Assembly: GCF_011752625.1 (NCBI RefSeq)
Contig: NZ_VWXD01000012.1
Location: 51,908 to 115,907, forward strand
Direction: 5' to 3'
Source of the DNA: Candidatus Pantoea formicae
GTDB taxonomy: Bacteria; Pseudomonadota; Gammaproteobacteria; Enterobacterales; Enterobacteriaceae
DNA: 64,000 bases
Positions within the stretch are counted from its first letter, which is position 1. The number at the start of each line of letters is the position of its first letter. The notes below the pieces were generated by a model, which did not search any database, was not told the origin of the DNA, and worked only from the letters and a program-made list of their open reading frames with translations. Shown here in pieces: positions 34,386-42,384 of this stretch. A program made the translations under genes and the position numbers.

Positions 34386-36494
34386 TTGTATCTGTTTGAA
34401 AGCCTCAATCAACTGATTGAAAAATACTTGCCTGAGGAGCAAATCAAGCGCCTCAAGCAAGCTTATCTTGTCGCGCGTGATGCCCACGAGGGTCAGACAC
34501 GCTCCAGCGGTGAACCTTACATTACCCATCCTGTTGCCGTAGCCTGCATTCTGGCCGAGATGAAACTCGACCACGAAACGCTGATGGCCGCGCTGCTGCA
34601 TGACGTAATTGAAGATACCCCTGCCACCTACCAAGACATGGAACAGCTGTTTGGCAAAAGCGTGGCTGAACTGGTGGAAGGCGTGTCGAAACTCGACAAG
34701 CTGAAGTTCCGCGACAAGAAAGAAGCGCAGGCTGAAAACTTCCGCAAAATGATCATGGCAATGGTGCAAGATATCCGCGTCATTCTGATCAAACTGGCTG
34801 ACCGCACGCACAACATGCGCACGCTCGGTGCATTACGACCGGATAAAAAGCGTCGTATCGCGCTGGAAACGCTGGAGATTTACAGTCCTCTGGCGCACCG
34901 CCTTGGTATCCATCACCTGAAAACTGAACTGGAAGAGCTCGGCTTTGAAGCCCTCTACCCGAACCGTTTCCGGGTGATTAAAGAGGTAGTGAAAGCAGCG
35001 CGCGGTAACCGTAAAGAGATGATTCAGAAAATTCTTTCTGAAATCGACGGACGCTTACAGGAAGCAGGTATTCCCTGCCGTGTTAGCGGTCGCGAGAAAC
35101 ATCTCTACTCCATTTACCGCAAAATGCACCTGAAAGAGCAACGCTTCCACTCGATCATGGATATCTATGCTTTCCGCGTTATCGTGAAAGACTTGGATAC
35201 CTGTTATCGCGTGCTCGGACAGATGCACAGTCTGTATAAGCCGCGTCCTGGACGCGTCAAAGATTACATCGCGATTCCCAAGGCCAACGGCTATCAATCA
35301 CTGCACACCTCGATGATTGGCCCGCACGGCGTGCCGGTCGAAGTGCAGATCCGTACCGAAGATATGGATCAGATGGCTGAAATGGGGGTCGCTGCACACT
35401 GGGCTTATAAAGAAGCCGGTGAAAGCGGCACGACCGCGCAGATTCGCGCCCAGCGCTGGCTGCAAAGCCTGCTGGAGCTGCAGCAAAGCGCCGGTAGTTC
35501 GTTTGAATTTATCGAAAGCGTGAAATCCGATCTCTTCCCGGATGAGATCTACGTGTTCACGCCGGAAGGCCGCATCGTTGAACTGCCCGCTGGCGCCACG
35601 CCAGTGGACTTTGCCTACGCGGTACATACCGATATCGGTCATGCCTGTGTGGGGGCTCGCGTCGATCGCCAGCCTTATCCGCTGTCACAATCCCTGACCA
35701 GCGGCCAAACGATTGAAATCATCACCGCACCGGGCGCCCGTCCAAATGCTGCATGGCTTAACTTTGTCGTCAGCTCTAAAGCTCGTGCAAAAATTCGTCA
35801 GCTGCTGAAAAACCTGAAACGTGAAGACTCCGTCAACCTGGGTCGCCGTCTGTTGAGCCACGCGCTCGGCGGCAGTAAGAAGCTGGCAGAGATTCCGGCG
35901 GAAAATATTCAGCATGAACTTGAGCGCATGAAGCTCGCCAGTATTGAAGATCTGCTGGCAGAAATCGGGCTGGGCAATGCCATGAGCGTGGTGGTGGCGA
36001 AGAACCTGCTGCAATCCGGCAGTGAAGAGCCGCAGAGCAATAGCAAACGCAAGAAGCTTCCAATCAAAGGTGCAGATGGCGTACTCATTACCTTTGCCAA
36101 GTGCTGCCGACCGATTCCTGGCGATCCAATTGTCGCGCACGTCAGCCCGGGTAAGGGCTTGGTGGTGCATCACGAATCCTGCCGTAACATCCGTGGCTAC
36201 CAGAAAGAGCCAGAGAAGTTCATGCCGGTTGAGTGGGATAAAGTCACCGATCAGGAGTTTGTCGCTGAAATTAAGGTGGATATGTTCAACCACCAAGGCG
36301 CGCTGGCTAACCTGACTGCGGCAATCAATACCGCCGGTTCCAACATTCAAAGTCTGAACACGGAAGAGCGTGATGGCCGCGTATATAGCGCCTTTATCCG
36401 CCTCACCGCGAACGACCGCGTCCATCTGGCCAACATTATGCGTAAAATCCGCGTAATGCCGGATGTGATTAAAGTTCACCGTAATCGTAATTAG
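34386..36494 (+). CDS. spoT: Bifunctional (p)ppGpp synthetase/hydrolase SpoT
   Basis: SpoT degrades (p)ppGpp and makes it weakly under fatty-acid, iron or carbon stress. The 702 residues begin at a TTG, as in E. coli, with MYLFESLNQLIEKYLPEEQI. Domains in order: HD hydrolase with the ALLHDVIEDTPA motif (H72, D73), synthetase with YKPRPGRVKDYIAIPKANGY and the EDMDQMAEMG acidic motif, TGS (YVFTPEGRIVELPAGATPVD), a zinc-finger-like CC region (FAKCCRPIPGD) and the C-terminal ACT domain. The start region shows AGGT upstream of TTG. Confidence 0.97.
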   Translation: MYLFESLNQLIEKYLPEEQIKRLKQAYLVARDAHEGQTRSSGEPYITHPVAVACILAEMKLDHETLMAALLHDVIEDTPATYQDMEQLFGKSVAELVEGVSKLDKLKFRDKKEAQAENFRKMIMAMVQDIRVILIKLADRTHNMRTLGALRPDKKRRIALETLEIYSPLAHRLGIHHLKTELEELGFEALYPNRFRVIKEVVKAARGNRKEMIQKILSEIDGRLQEAGIPCRVSGREKHLYSIYRKMHLKEQRFHSIMDIYAFRVIVKDLDTCYRVLGQMHSLYKPRPGRVKDYIAIPKANGYQSLHTSMIGPHGVPVEVQIRTEDMDQMAEMGVAAHWAYKEAGESGTTAQIRAQRWLQSLLELQQSAGSSFEFIESVKSDLFPDEIYVFTPEGRIVELPAGATPVDFAYAVHTDIGHACVGARVDRQPYPLSQSLTSGQTIEIITAPGARPNAAWLNFVVSSKARAKIRQLLKNLKREDSVNLGRRLLSHALGGSKKLAEIPAENIQHELERMKLASIEDLLAEIGLGNAMSVVVAKNLLQSGSEEPQSNSKRKKLPIKGADGVLITFAKCCRPIPGDPIVAHVSPGKGLVVHHESCRNIRGYQKEPEKFMPVEWDKVTDQEFVAEIKVDMFNHQGALANLTAAINTAGSNIQSLNTEERDGRVYSAFIRLTANDRVHLANIMRKIRVMPDVIKVHRNRN

Positions 36495-36497
36495 TGC

Positions 36498-37193
36498 ATG
36501 AACGCTCAACGTTTTGCTCGTATCCAGGAAATGCTGGCCATGCGCCAGCACGACCTCACCGTCTGCATGGAGCAGGTCCACAAGCCGCATAATGTCTCGG
36601 CGGTGATTCGTACTGCCGATGCGGTGGGCATTCATGAGGTCCATGCCGTCTGGCCTAGCGTGCGCATGCGCACCATGGTGTCTGCCTCTGCGGGCAGTAA
36701 TAGTTGGGTGAAAGTCCAAACTCATCCCCATATTGCAGAAGCGGTGCGTCACCTGAAAGATCAGGGGATGCAGGTGCTCGCCACCAATCTGTCTGCCAAT
36801 GCGGTTGATTTCCGCGCCATCGACTACACCAAACCCACCTGCATTCTGATGGGCCAGGAAAAGACCGGTATTTCCGCCGAAGCGCTGGCGCTCGCCGATC
36901 AGGACATCATTGTCCCGATGGTAGGCATGGTGCAATCGCTCAACGTTTCTGTTGCCTCCGCGCTGATTCTGTATGAAGCACAGCGCCAACGTCAGAACGC
37001 CGGCATGTATCAACGCAAACACAGCTTGCTGGATGAAGACGAGCAGCAACGTTTGCTGTTTGAAGGCGGCTATCCGGTGTTGGCGCGTGTCGCTAAGCAG
37101 AAAGGTCTGCCGTATCCGTTTATCAATGCCCAGGGCGAAGTGGAAGCTGACGCCAATTGGTGGGCGACCATGCAAGCGACGGGTAAAAAATGA
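36498..37193 (+). CDS. trmH: tRNA (guanosine(18)-2'-O)-methyltransferase
   Basis: TrmH (SpoU) methylates the ribose of G18 in the D-loop of tRNAs using S-adenosylmethionine. The 231-residue SPOUT enzyme shows HKPHNVSAVIRTADAVG, ILMGQEKTGIS and the knot motif VPMVGMVQSLNVSVASALIL. Its ATG lies 3 bases after spoT and its TGA overlaps recG as ATGA, so the three are cotranscribed. Confidence 0.96.
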   Translation: MNAQRFARIQEMLAMRQHDLTVCMEQVHKPHNVSAVIRTADAVGIHEVHAVWPSVRMRTMVSASAGSNSWVKVQTHPHIAEAVRHLKDQGMQVLATNLSANAVDFRAIDYTKPTCILMGQEKTGISAEALALADQDIIVPMVGMVQSLNVSVASALILYEAQRQRQNAGMYQRKHSLLDEDEQQRLLFEGGYPVLARVAKQKGLPYPFINAQGEVEADANWWATMQATGKK

Positions 37194-39268
37194 AAGGCCG
37201 TCTGCTGGATGCCATCCCGCTCAGTACCCTGACCGGCGTCGGCGCCAGTCAGGCGGGCAAACTGGCCAAGCTAGGCCTGTTTACCATCCAAGATTTACTG
37301 CTGCATCTGCCCCTGCGCTACGAAGACCGTACCCAACTCTACAAAATTAATGATCTGCTGCCGGGCGTTTGGGCCACGGTGGAAGGTGAAGTGCTGCACA
37401 GCGACATCACGTTTGGCCGTCGCCGTATGCTGGTGTGCCAGATAAGTGATGGCAGCGGCGTACTGACCATGCGCTTCTTCAATTTCAATGCTGGCATGAA
37501 AAACAGTCTGGCGCCGGGCCGCCGCGTCACCGCTTATGGCGAAATTAAACGTGGCCAGCGCGGTGCTGAGATTATCCATCCTGAGTATCGCGTACAGGGT
37601 GAACAAGGCGGCGTAGAGTTACAGGAAACTCTTACGCCGGTTTATCCCACCACCGAAGGTATTCGCCAGGCGACGCTGCGTAATCTTACCGATCAGGCGC
37701 TCACGTTACTGGAGAGCTGCCCCATTGCCGAGCTACTGCCGTCAGAGCTGAGTGGTGGCTTGATGAGTTTGCCGGATGCCCTGCGTATTCTGCATCGTCC
37801 ACCGCCCGACTTACGTCTCAGCGAGCTCGAAACCGGCCGCCATCCGGCGCAAAAACGTTTAATTCTCGAAGAGCTGCTGGCGCATAACTTGAGCATGCTG
37901 GCGGTACGCGCCGGTGCGCAGCGCCATCATGCCTTGCCGATGCCCGCCAAGCACAATCTGGCGAAACAATTGCTGGCCGCGCTCCCCTTTTCTCCTACTG
38001 CTGCTCAGAAGCGCGTGGTTGAGGAGATTGAGCGCGATTTAGCCAACGACTTCCCGATGATGCGCCTGGTACAAGGGGATGTCGGCTCCGGTAAAACGCT
38101 GGTCGCTGCGTTGGCCGCACTGGACGTTATCGCTCACGGTAAACAAGTCGCGCTAATGGCACCGACAGAGCTGCTGGCCGAGCAACATGCCAATAACTTC
38201 CGTCAGTGGTTTGCACCACTGGGCATTGAAGTGGGTTGGTTAGCCGGTAAGCAGAAAGGCAAAGCGCGTGAAGCGCAGCAGGAAGCAATTGCTAGCGGCC
38301 AGGTCGCCATGGTGGTCGGCACCCATGCGCTGTTCCAGGAGCAGGTAAAATTCAACGGCATGGCGCTGGTGATCATTGATGAGCAACATCGTTTTGGCGT
38401 GCATCAACGTCTGGCGCTGTGGGAAAAAGGGGAAGAGCAGGGTTTCCACCCGCATCAGCTGATCATGACCGCCACGCCCATCCCGCGCACTTTGGCGATG
38501 ACCGCTTACGCCGATCTCGATACCTCCACCATCGACGAATTACCGCCCGGCCGAACGCCAGTGACGACGGTGGCGATTCCTGACAGTCGCCGCGGCGATA
38601 TTATCGAGCGGGTGAAAAATGCCTGCCATGAAGGCCGTCAGGCTTACTGGGTCTGTACGCTGATCGAAGAGTCAGACGTATTAGAAGCGCAGGCGGCGGA
38701 AGCCACTTGGGAAGAGTTAAAACTCGCGCTGCCAGGCTTGCAGGTTGGACTGGTACACGGCCGCATGAAACCGGCAGAAAAACAGGCGGTGATGGCGGCC
38801 TTCAAAGCCAACGAGATTCAGTTGCTGGTCGCGACGACAGTGATTGAAGTCGGCGTCGATGTGCCTAACGCCAGCCTGATGATCATCGAAAACCCGGAAC
38901 GGTTGGGTCTAGCGCAGCTCCACCAGCTGCGTGGCCGCGTGGGACGCGGCGCAGTTGCCTCTCACTGCGTGCTACTGTACAAAGCGCCGCTGAGCAAGAC
39001 CGCGCAGAAGCGTTTGCAGGTTTTACGCGACAGCAACGACGGCTTTGTGATTGCTCAGCACGACTTAGAGATTCGTGGTCCCGGTGAACTACTGGGCACC
39101 CGCCAAACCGGCAACGCCGAGTTCAAAGTAGCTGACTTACTGCGCGATCAGGGCATGATCCCCGAAGTGCAGCGCGTCGCGCGTCATATCCACCAGCATT
39201 ATCCCGAACAGGCACAGGCGCTGATTGAGCGATGGCTGCCGGAAACAGAGCGCTACAGCAACGCTTAA
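37190..39268 (+). CDS. recG: ATP-dependent DNA helicase RecG
   Basis: RecG remodels stalled forks, D-loops and R-loops. The 692-residue protein has the N-terminal wedge domain, Walker A GDVGSGKTLVAALAA, the motif II box IIDEQHRFGVHQR, motif III MTATPIPRTLA, and helicase C-domain motifs TTVIEVGVDVPNASLM and QLHQLRGRVGRG. Length equals that of E. coli within a residue. It ends the gmk operon and converges on a MarR-type gene. Confidence 0.97.
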   Translation: MKGRLLDAIPLSTLTGVGASQAGKLAKLGLFTIQDLLLHLPLRYEDRTQLYKINDLLPGVWATVEGEVLHSDITFGRRRMLVCQISDGSGVLTMRFFNFNAGMKNSLAPGRRVTAYGEIKRGQRGAEIIHPEYRVQGEQGGVELQETLTPVYPTTEGIRQATLRNLTDQALTLLESCPIAELLPSELSGGLMSLPDALRILHRPPPDLRLSELETGRHPAQKRLILEELLAHNLSMLAVRAGAQRHHALPMPAKHNLAKQLLAALPFSPTAAQKRVVEEIERDLANDFPMMRLVQGDVGSGKTLVAALAALDVIAHGKQVALMAPTELLAEQHANNFRQWFAPLGIEVGWLAGKQKGKAREAQQEAIASGQVAMVVGTHALFQEQVKFNGMALVIIDEQHRFGVHQRLALWEKGEEQGFHPHQLIMTATPIPRTLAMTAYADLDTSTIDELPPGRTPVTTVAIPDSRRGDIIERVKNACHEGRQAYWVCTLIEESDVLEAQAAEATWEELKLALPGLQVGLVHGRMKPAEKQAVMAAFKANEIQLLVATTVIEVGVDVPNASLMIIENPERLGLAQLHQLRGRVGRGAVASHCVLLYKAPLSKTAQKRLQVLRDSNDGFVIAQHDLEIRGPGELLGTRQTGNAEFKVADLLRDQGMIPEVQRVARHIHQHYPEQAQALIERWLPETERYSNA

Positions 39269-39319
39269 CGATGAGCATTTGCTGCGTGTTGAATCGTCCG
39301 CACGATTAAATGCTCAGCC

Positions 39320-39796
39320 CTACAGGTTGCGGTCAATCGCCATAAAATCCCCGACAAATTTCTGCAACAGGCGCGCCAGTTCGGTGCGTTCGCTATCCTG
39401 CCAGTTCTCAAACAGATGCTGATAAATCTGCGCGCGTGCTGCATCGATTTTATCGGTCATTACCTTACCCGCTGCGGTAATGACCGCTTCATTGATGCGT
39501 TTGTCTTTGGCATTTTTCTGCCGTTGCGCCAGCCCTAGCTCCTCTAACTTCGCCACCTGACGGCTTACCGTGGTGTAATCACGCCCAGCACGCTCAGCCA
39601 ATTCCACCACGCCAATCGGACCGAAGCGGCCAATCTGGATTAGCAGCGGAAACAGCGCCCGATCGAGTTGAATATTGGACTCTTTAATCAGTAACTCATC
39701 ACGTTGGGGGCGATTGAACGTCCCAACGATCATCAGCAGCGCATTATGCAGATCATCAAACTCTGCACTATTATGTGTATTTTGCACACTTTTCAT
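39320..39796 (-). CDS. MarR family transcriptional regulator
   Basis: A 158-residue winged-helix protein: the LLIQIGRFGPIGVVELAERA and DYTTVSRQVAKLEELGLAQR segments form the recognition helix region, followed by the wing with KDKRINEAVITAAGKVM. Such proteins are dimeric repressors released by small phenolic or oxidant ligands. It diverges from a quinone oxidoreductase-like gene across 70 bases that hold two copies of a 17-bp palindromic site, so it very likely represses itself and that gene. Confidence 0.88.
   Translation of the reverse strand: MKSVQNTHNSAEFDDLHNALLMIVGTFNRPQRDELLIKESNIQLDRALFPLLIQIGRFGPIGVVELAERAGRDYTTVSRQVAKLEELGLAQRQKNAKDKRINEAVITAAGKVMTDKIDAARAQIYQHLFENWQDSERTELARLLQKFVGDFMAIDRNL
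39773..39789 (-). promoter_or_regulatory. Probable MarR operator 1 (overlaps regulator start)
   Basis: Reading leftward, GTGTGCAAAATACACAT matches operator 2 at 39823-39839 in 15 of 17 positions. It lies over codons 3 to 8 of the regulator gene, where bound protein would block elongation or initiation. Confidence 0.6.
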
Positions 39797-39822
39797 TGAC
39801 GTTATCCCGAGGCAGAACTAAT

Positions 39823-39839
39823 GTGTGCATATTACACAT
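39823..39839 (+). promoter_or_regulatory. Probable MarR operator 2 (upstream of oxidoreductase gene)
   Basis: GTGTGCATATTACACAT, with an extra A-T at its 5' side, forms an inverted repeat ATGTGT-N7-ACACAT. It sits 28 to 44 bases before the oxidoreductase ATG, in the promoter-proximal zone. The near-identical second copy makes a specific binding site likely. Confidence 0.65.
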
Positions 39840-39866
39840 ATTGTCCGATTCCCCAAAGGTGAAAGC

Positions 39867-40802
39867 ATGAAAGCAGCTATCGTTTCTGCAGCAGGTGAAC
39901 GACCCGTTTATGGTGACTTCCCGGAACCTCAGGCCGAGGGAGAGCAGGTTGTGGTTTCCGTTAAAGCCGCGGCCATCAGCCAGTTGGCAAAAGCGCGCGC
40001 CGCAGGCAAGCACTACAGCGCAGGCTCGCACTATCCGTTTATCACGGGTATTGATGGCACGGGCACGCTTGAAAATGGCGATCCGGTCTATTTTCTCGCT
40101 TTCAATGCCCCTTGGGGCAGTATGGCCGAAAGAACACAGGTGCCATCAGGGGCTATCGTCCCGTTGCCTGCCTCGTTAGACCCGGTGCTGGCGGCGGCAA
40201 TCGCTAATCCCGGCATGTCATCATGGGCAGCCTTGACGCGTCGTGCCCAGTTACAGCAAGGGGAGACGGTGCTGATTAATGGCGCGACAGGAACCTCTGG
40301 TGGATTGGCAGTGCGCATTGCCAAACATCTTGGTGCCGGAAAGATTATCGCCACTGGACGCAACCGAGACGTGCTCGATCAACTGCGTGCACAGGGTGTG
40401 GATATCACTCTGACACTGGACGAGTTGCCAGGCGTCCTCCCGGCACTGATGAGAGAAGGCATTGATGTGGTGTTGGATTATCTATGGGGCCAGAGCGCGC
40501 TCGATATTATGCAAGCCGCTGTAGCAGGCGGTGAGAAAGTGGTGCGGTTTGTCCAAATCGGTTCACTGAGCGGCCAGGAAATATCACTGCACAGCAAGTT
40601 GTTACGTTCATCTGGACTCACATTGATGGGAAGCGGCTTGGGCAGCGTGTCCGATGCAGAACTGGTCGCTTGCATTAGCGAGATGCTCAATGCCGCTGCG
40701 GAAAGTGATTTTTCAATCGCCTTCCAGATGCGTCCGTTAAGCGAGGTTGCGCAGGCCTGGCAGGAAGATGATAGCCGTAGCCGTACCGTGTTTACGCTTT
40801 AA
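39867..40802 (+). CDS. Quinone oxidoreductase-like medium-chain dehydrogenase
   Basis: A 311-residue NADPH-dependent, zinc-free medium-chain reductase. ATG 39867 (MKAAIVSAAGERPVYGDFPE) follows AAAGGTGAAAGC. The nucleotide-binding GATGTSGGLAVRIAKHLGAG (a variant of AxxGxxG) and LRAQGVDITLTLDE segment are clear; there are no zinc cysteines. It probably reduces quinones or reactive alkenals, a common target under MarR-type control. The frame from 39825 has no ribosome binding site and overlaps the operator. Confidence 0.85.
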   Translation: MKAAIVSAAGERPVYGDFPEPQAEGEQVVVSVKAAAISQLAKARAAGKHYSAGSHYPFITGIDGTGTLENGDPVYFLAFNAPWGSMAERTQVPSGAIVPLPASLDPVLAAAIANPGMSSWAALTRRAQLQQGETVLINGATGTSGGLAVRIAKHLGAGKIIATGRNRDVLDQLRAQGVDITLTLDELPGVLPALMREGIDVVLDYLWGQSALDIMQAAVAGGEKVVRFVQIGSLSGQEISLHSKLLRSSGLTLMGSGLGSVSDAELVACISEMLNAAAESDFSIAFQMRPLSEVAQAWQEDDSRSRTVFTL

Positions 40803-40825
40803 ATCAATGCAATGACAAAGGGGCA

Positions 40826-40862
40826 TTGCAAACGATTGCTTTCACAACGCAACCGTTTAAAA
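40826..40862 (+). promoter_or_regulatory. Two PurR-box-like sites upstream of xanP
   Basis: TTGCAAACGATTGCTT (40826-40841) and ACGCAACCGTTTAAAA (40847-40862) both resemble the PurR consensus ACGCAAACGTTTTCGT; the first keeps the GCAAACG core and the second ACGCAA and CGTTT. They lie 33 to 69 bases before the xanP ATG, fitting purine repression of a xanthine transporter. The regulator is inferred. Confidence 0.5.
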
Positions 40863-40894
40863 TCCCCCCTTTGTTGTTATTGAGACCGCCCACC

Positions 40895-42271
40895 ATGTCC
40901 GTCAATACCGCTGAAGCTCACCAGCCAGCTACCGCAAAAAGCGAACTGATTTATCGCCTTGAAGACCGCCCACCGCTGCCGCAAACGTTGTTTGCTGCTT
41001 GTCAGCACCTGCTGGCGATGTTCGTTGCAGTGATTACACCTGCGCTGTTGATCTGTCAGGCGTTGGGTCTACCCGCCCAAGATACGCAGCACATCATCAG
41101 CATGTCGCTGTTTGCGTCAGGTGTGGCGTCCATTCTGCAAATCAAAACCTGGGGACCGGTGGGTTCTGGCCTGCTCTCGATTCAGGGCACCAGCTTTAAC
41201 TTTGTCACCCCCCTGATTATGGGCGGCATGGCGCTGAAAAATGGCGGTGCGGATGTCCCAACCATGATGGCGGCACTGTTTGGCACCTTGATGGTGGCAT
41301 CCTGTACCGAAATGGTGCTTTCGCGCGTACTGCACCTGGCACGCCGCATCATTACCCCCCTGGTTTCCGGCATCGTGGTGATGATTATCGGCCTGTCGCT
41401 GATTCAAGTAGGCCTGACCTCGATTGGCGGCGGGTTTGCGGCGATGAGCGATCATAGCTTTGGTGCACCGAAAAACTTGCTGCTCGCGGGCGCGGTATTG
41501 GTGGTGATTATTCTGCTAAACCGTCAACGTAACCCCTATCTGCGCGTCGCCTCTTTGGTGATCGCTATGGCCGTGGGTTATGCGCTGGCATGGGCACTGG
41601 ATATGCTGCCCACCACCAGCGCTCCGGCAAATCAGCCACTGGTCGCGGTGCCCACTCCGCTCTATTACGGTCTGGGTTTTGACTGGAATCTGCTGGTTCC
41701 TTTGATGTTGGTGTTTATGGTGACCTCACTGGAAACCATCGGCGATATCACCGCCACCTCTGATGTTTCTGAACAACCGGTTACCGGTCCCGTGTATATG
41801 AAGCGTCTGAAAGGCGGCGTACTGGCCAACGGCCTTAACTCTTTTGTATCTGCATTGTTCAATACGTTTCCGAACTCCTGCTTTGGGCAGAACAACGGCG
41901 TGATTCAGCTGACTGGCGTCGCCAGCCGTTATGTGGGATTTGTCGTGGCATTAATGCTGATAGTGCTTGGCCTGTTCCCGGCGGTGAGCGGTTTTGTGCA
42001 GCATATCCCTGAACCGGTACTGGGCGGTGCGACTATCGTCATGTTTGGTACGATTGCCGCTTCCGGTGTGCGTATCGTTTCACGTGAACCCCTGAACCGT
42101 CGCGCCATTATGATCATCGCACTGTCTCTGGCCGTTGGCTTAGGTGTTTCACAGCAACCGCTGATCCTGCAATTTGCACCAGACTGGCTGAAAACCCTGT
42201 TGTCATCAGGCATTGCCGCCGGTGGTATCACCGCAATCGTCCTTAACCTCGTCTTTCCACAGGAAAAGTAA
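40895..42271 (+). CDS. xanP: Xanthine permease XanP
   Basis: XanP (YicE) is a proton-coupled xanthine symporter of the NAT/NCS2 family with 14 membrane segments. The 458 residues from ATG 40895 track E. coli closely: LPQTLFAACQHLLAMFVAVI, the QGTSFNF helix, SLETIGDITATSDVSEQPVT and the NAT signature region FGQNNGVIQLTGVASRYVG. The upstream TTG at 40826 falls in the PurR-like site and is rejected as a start. A hairpin terminator follows. Confidence 0.96.
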   Translation: MSVNTAEAHQPATAKSELIYRLEDRPPLPQTLFAACQHLLAMFVAVITPALLICQALGLPAQDTQHIISMSLFASGVASILQIKTWGPVGSGLLSIQGTSFNFVTPLIMGGMALKNGGADVPTMMAALFGTLMVASCTEMVLSRVLHLARRIITPLVSGIVVMIIGLSLIQVGLTSIGGGFAAMSDHSFGAPKNLLLAGAVLVVIILLNRQRNPYLRVASLVIAMAVGYALAWALDMLPTTSAPANQPLVAVPTPLYYGLGFDWNLLVPLMLVFMVTSLETIGDITATSDVSEQPVTGPVYMKRLKGGVLANGLNSFVSALFNTFPNSCFGQNNGVIQLTGVASRYVGFVVALMLIVLGLFPAVSGFVQHIPEPVLGGATIVMFGTIAASGVRIVSREPLNRRAIMIIALSLAVGLGVSQQPLILQFAPDWLKTLLSSGIAAGGITAIVLNLVFPQEK

Positions 42272-42277
42272 CCTGTA

Positions 42278-42304
42278 AGGCAGGCTTCGGCCTGCCTGTT
42301 ATTT
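42278..42304 (+). terminator. Terminator after xanP
   Basis: AGGCAGG, loop CTTCGG, CCTGCCT followed by GTTATTT is an intrinsic terminator directly downstream of the xanP stop. Confidence 0.8.
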
Positions 42305-42384
42305 ATCCGCTTTTACATCCAGGCTGTTGAGCTGCAACGGTAATTCAGGCATAACAACCTCTTACCGGATAAATATCGGGATGG

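Noticed and set aside
35685..37175. 496-codon open frame on the minus strand opposite spoT and trmH
   Set aside because: It lies wholly antisense to two clearly conserved genes in the codon phase that often stays open in GC-rich DNA, has a histidine-rich composition typical of shadow frames, and resembles no protein I know.
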